Positions 6,302 through 6,501 of a DNA stretch of 6,501 bases are shown here, in pieces. The stretch comes from Spirosomataceae bacterium (GTDB taxonomy: Bacteria > Bacteroidota > Bacteroidia > Cytophagales > Spirosomataceae). The stretch is from contig JANQUM010000181.1 in the NCBI GenBank assembly GCA_030731175.1, forward strand, positions 1 to 6,501, in the 5' to 3' direction. Under the pieces are notes generated by a model. The model had not been told where the DNA came from, ran no database searches, and was given only the letters and a program-made list of their open reading frames with translations. Both the position numbers and the translations under genes were made by a program. Numbering within the stretch: position 1 is the stretch's first letter; each line of letters starts with the position of its first letter.

Positions 6302-6501
6302 ATGAAAATAAATACACTTGTAATTGACGATAACCCGCATTGGCGGAAAACGATTAGCAAATTTGTAGAAATTAATCCGCTACTAAACCTCGTTGGCGTG
6401 TGCGAATCTGCCATGGAAGCTTACGGTAAAATGGCAGAAGAAGAGATTGATTTGCTGATTTGCGATATTGAAATGCCCGAAGTTTCGGGGCTTAGTTTTG
6501 C
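6302..6501 (+). CDS. Response regulator, receiver (REC) domain, N-terminal part (partial)
   Basis: The gene runs off the right edge after 66 full codons. The visible part is the first half of a CheY-like receiver domain. LVIDDN at 6-11 supplies the acidic pair D9-D10, and LLICDIEMPEVSGL at 51-64 places the phosphorylated aspartate at D55, followed by the usual M-P-x-x-S/D-G turn. An in-frame TAA at 6275 with no other ATG after it fixes the start at 6302; there is no Shine-Dalgarno site. The output domain is outside the window. In Bacteroidota a receiver beginning in this style often belongs to a LytTR-type response regulator, but this cannot be read here. It is divergent from the stand-alone LytTR gene, which suggests the two may be functionally linked. 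Confidence 0.88.
   Translation, partial: MKINTLVIDDNPHWRKTISKFVEINPLLNLVGVCESAMEAYGKMAEEEIDLLICDIEMPEVSGLSF

Overview
The window looks like part of a chromosome from a member of the Bacteroidota, probably a Cytophagales-type organism. This rests on the moderately AT-rich sequence, the absence of clear Shine-Dalgarno sites before the starts, a TAnnTTTG-type -7 promoter box upstream of one operon, and protein families common in that group (stand-alone LytTR regulators, DUF349 proteins with a conserved N-terminal block, WbqC-like proteins). The genus assignment is inference only.

Layout, right to left on the minus strand. Positions 1-3717 hold a four-gene operon, read in the order WbqC-like protein, left-handed beta-helix (hexapeptide) acyltransferase, large multi-pass GT-C-like membrane protein, and the first 61 codons of a protein with a Trm112-like start that is probably a SAM-dependent methyltransferase. 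Gaps of 19, 59 and 55 bases with no visible terminator support co-transcription. The set fits synthesis or modification of a surface glycan: the acyltransferase would modify a sugar, the GT-C protein would transfer a sugar from a lipid carrier at the membrane, and the WbqC protein has no established biochemical role. A -7 promoter box sits just before the WbqC gene and just after the terminator of the preceding gene. The WbqC protein must therefore start further downstream than the longest open frame suggests.

Positions 3846-5117 encode a DUF349 protein (423 residues, three repeats) on the minus strand, closed by a strong intrinsic terminator. Positions 5118-5499 are non-coding as far as I can tell. 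Positions 5556-6005 (minus) encode a small stand-alone LytTR DNA-binding protein with its own intrinsic terminator. Divergent from it, starting at 6302 on the plus strand and running off the window, is the N-terminal part of a response-regulator receiver domain. The 296-base gap between these two regulators carries a near-perfect 13-base direct repeat that could be a regulatory site.

I found no mobile element, CRISPR array, tRNA or rRNA. I do not see a convincing new defence-type system. The most open question in the window is what the WbqC-like protein does in its glycan operon.
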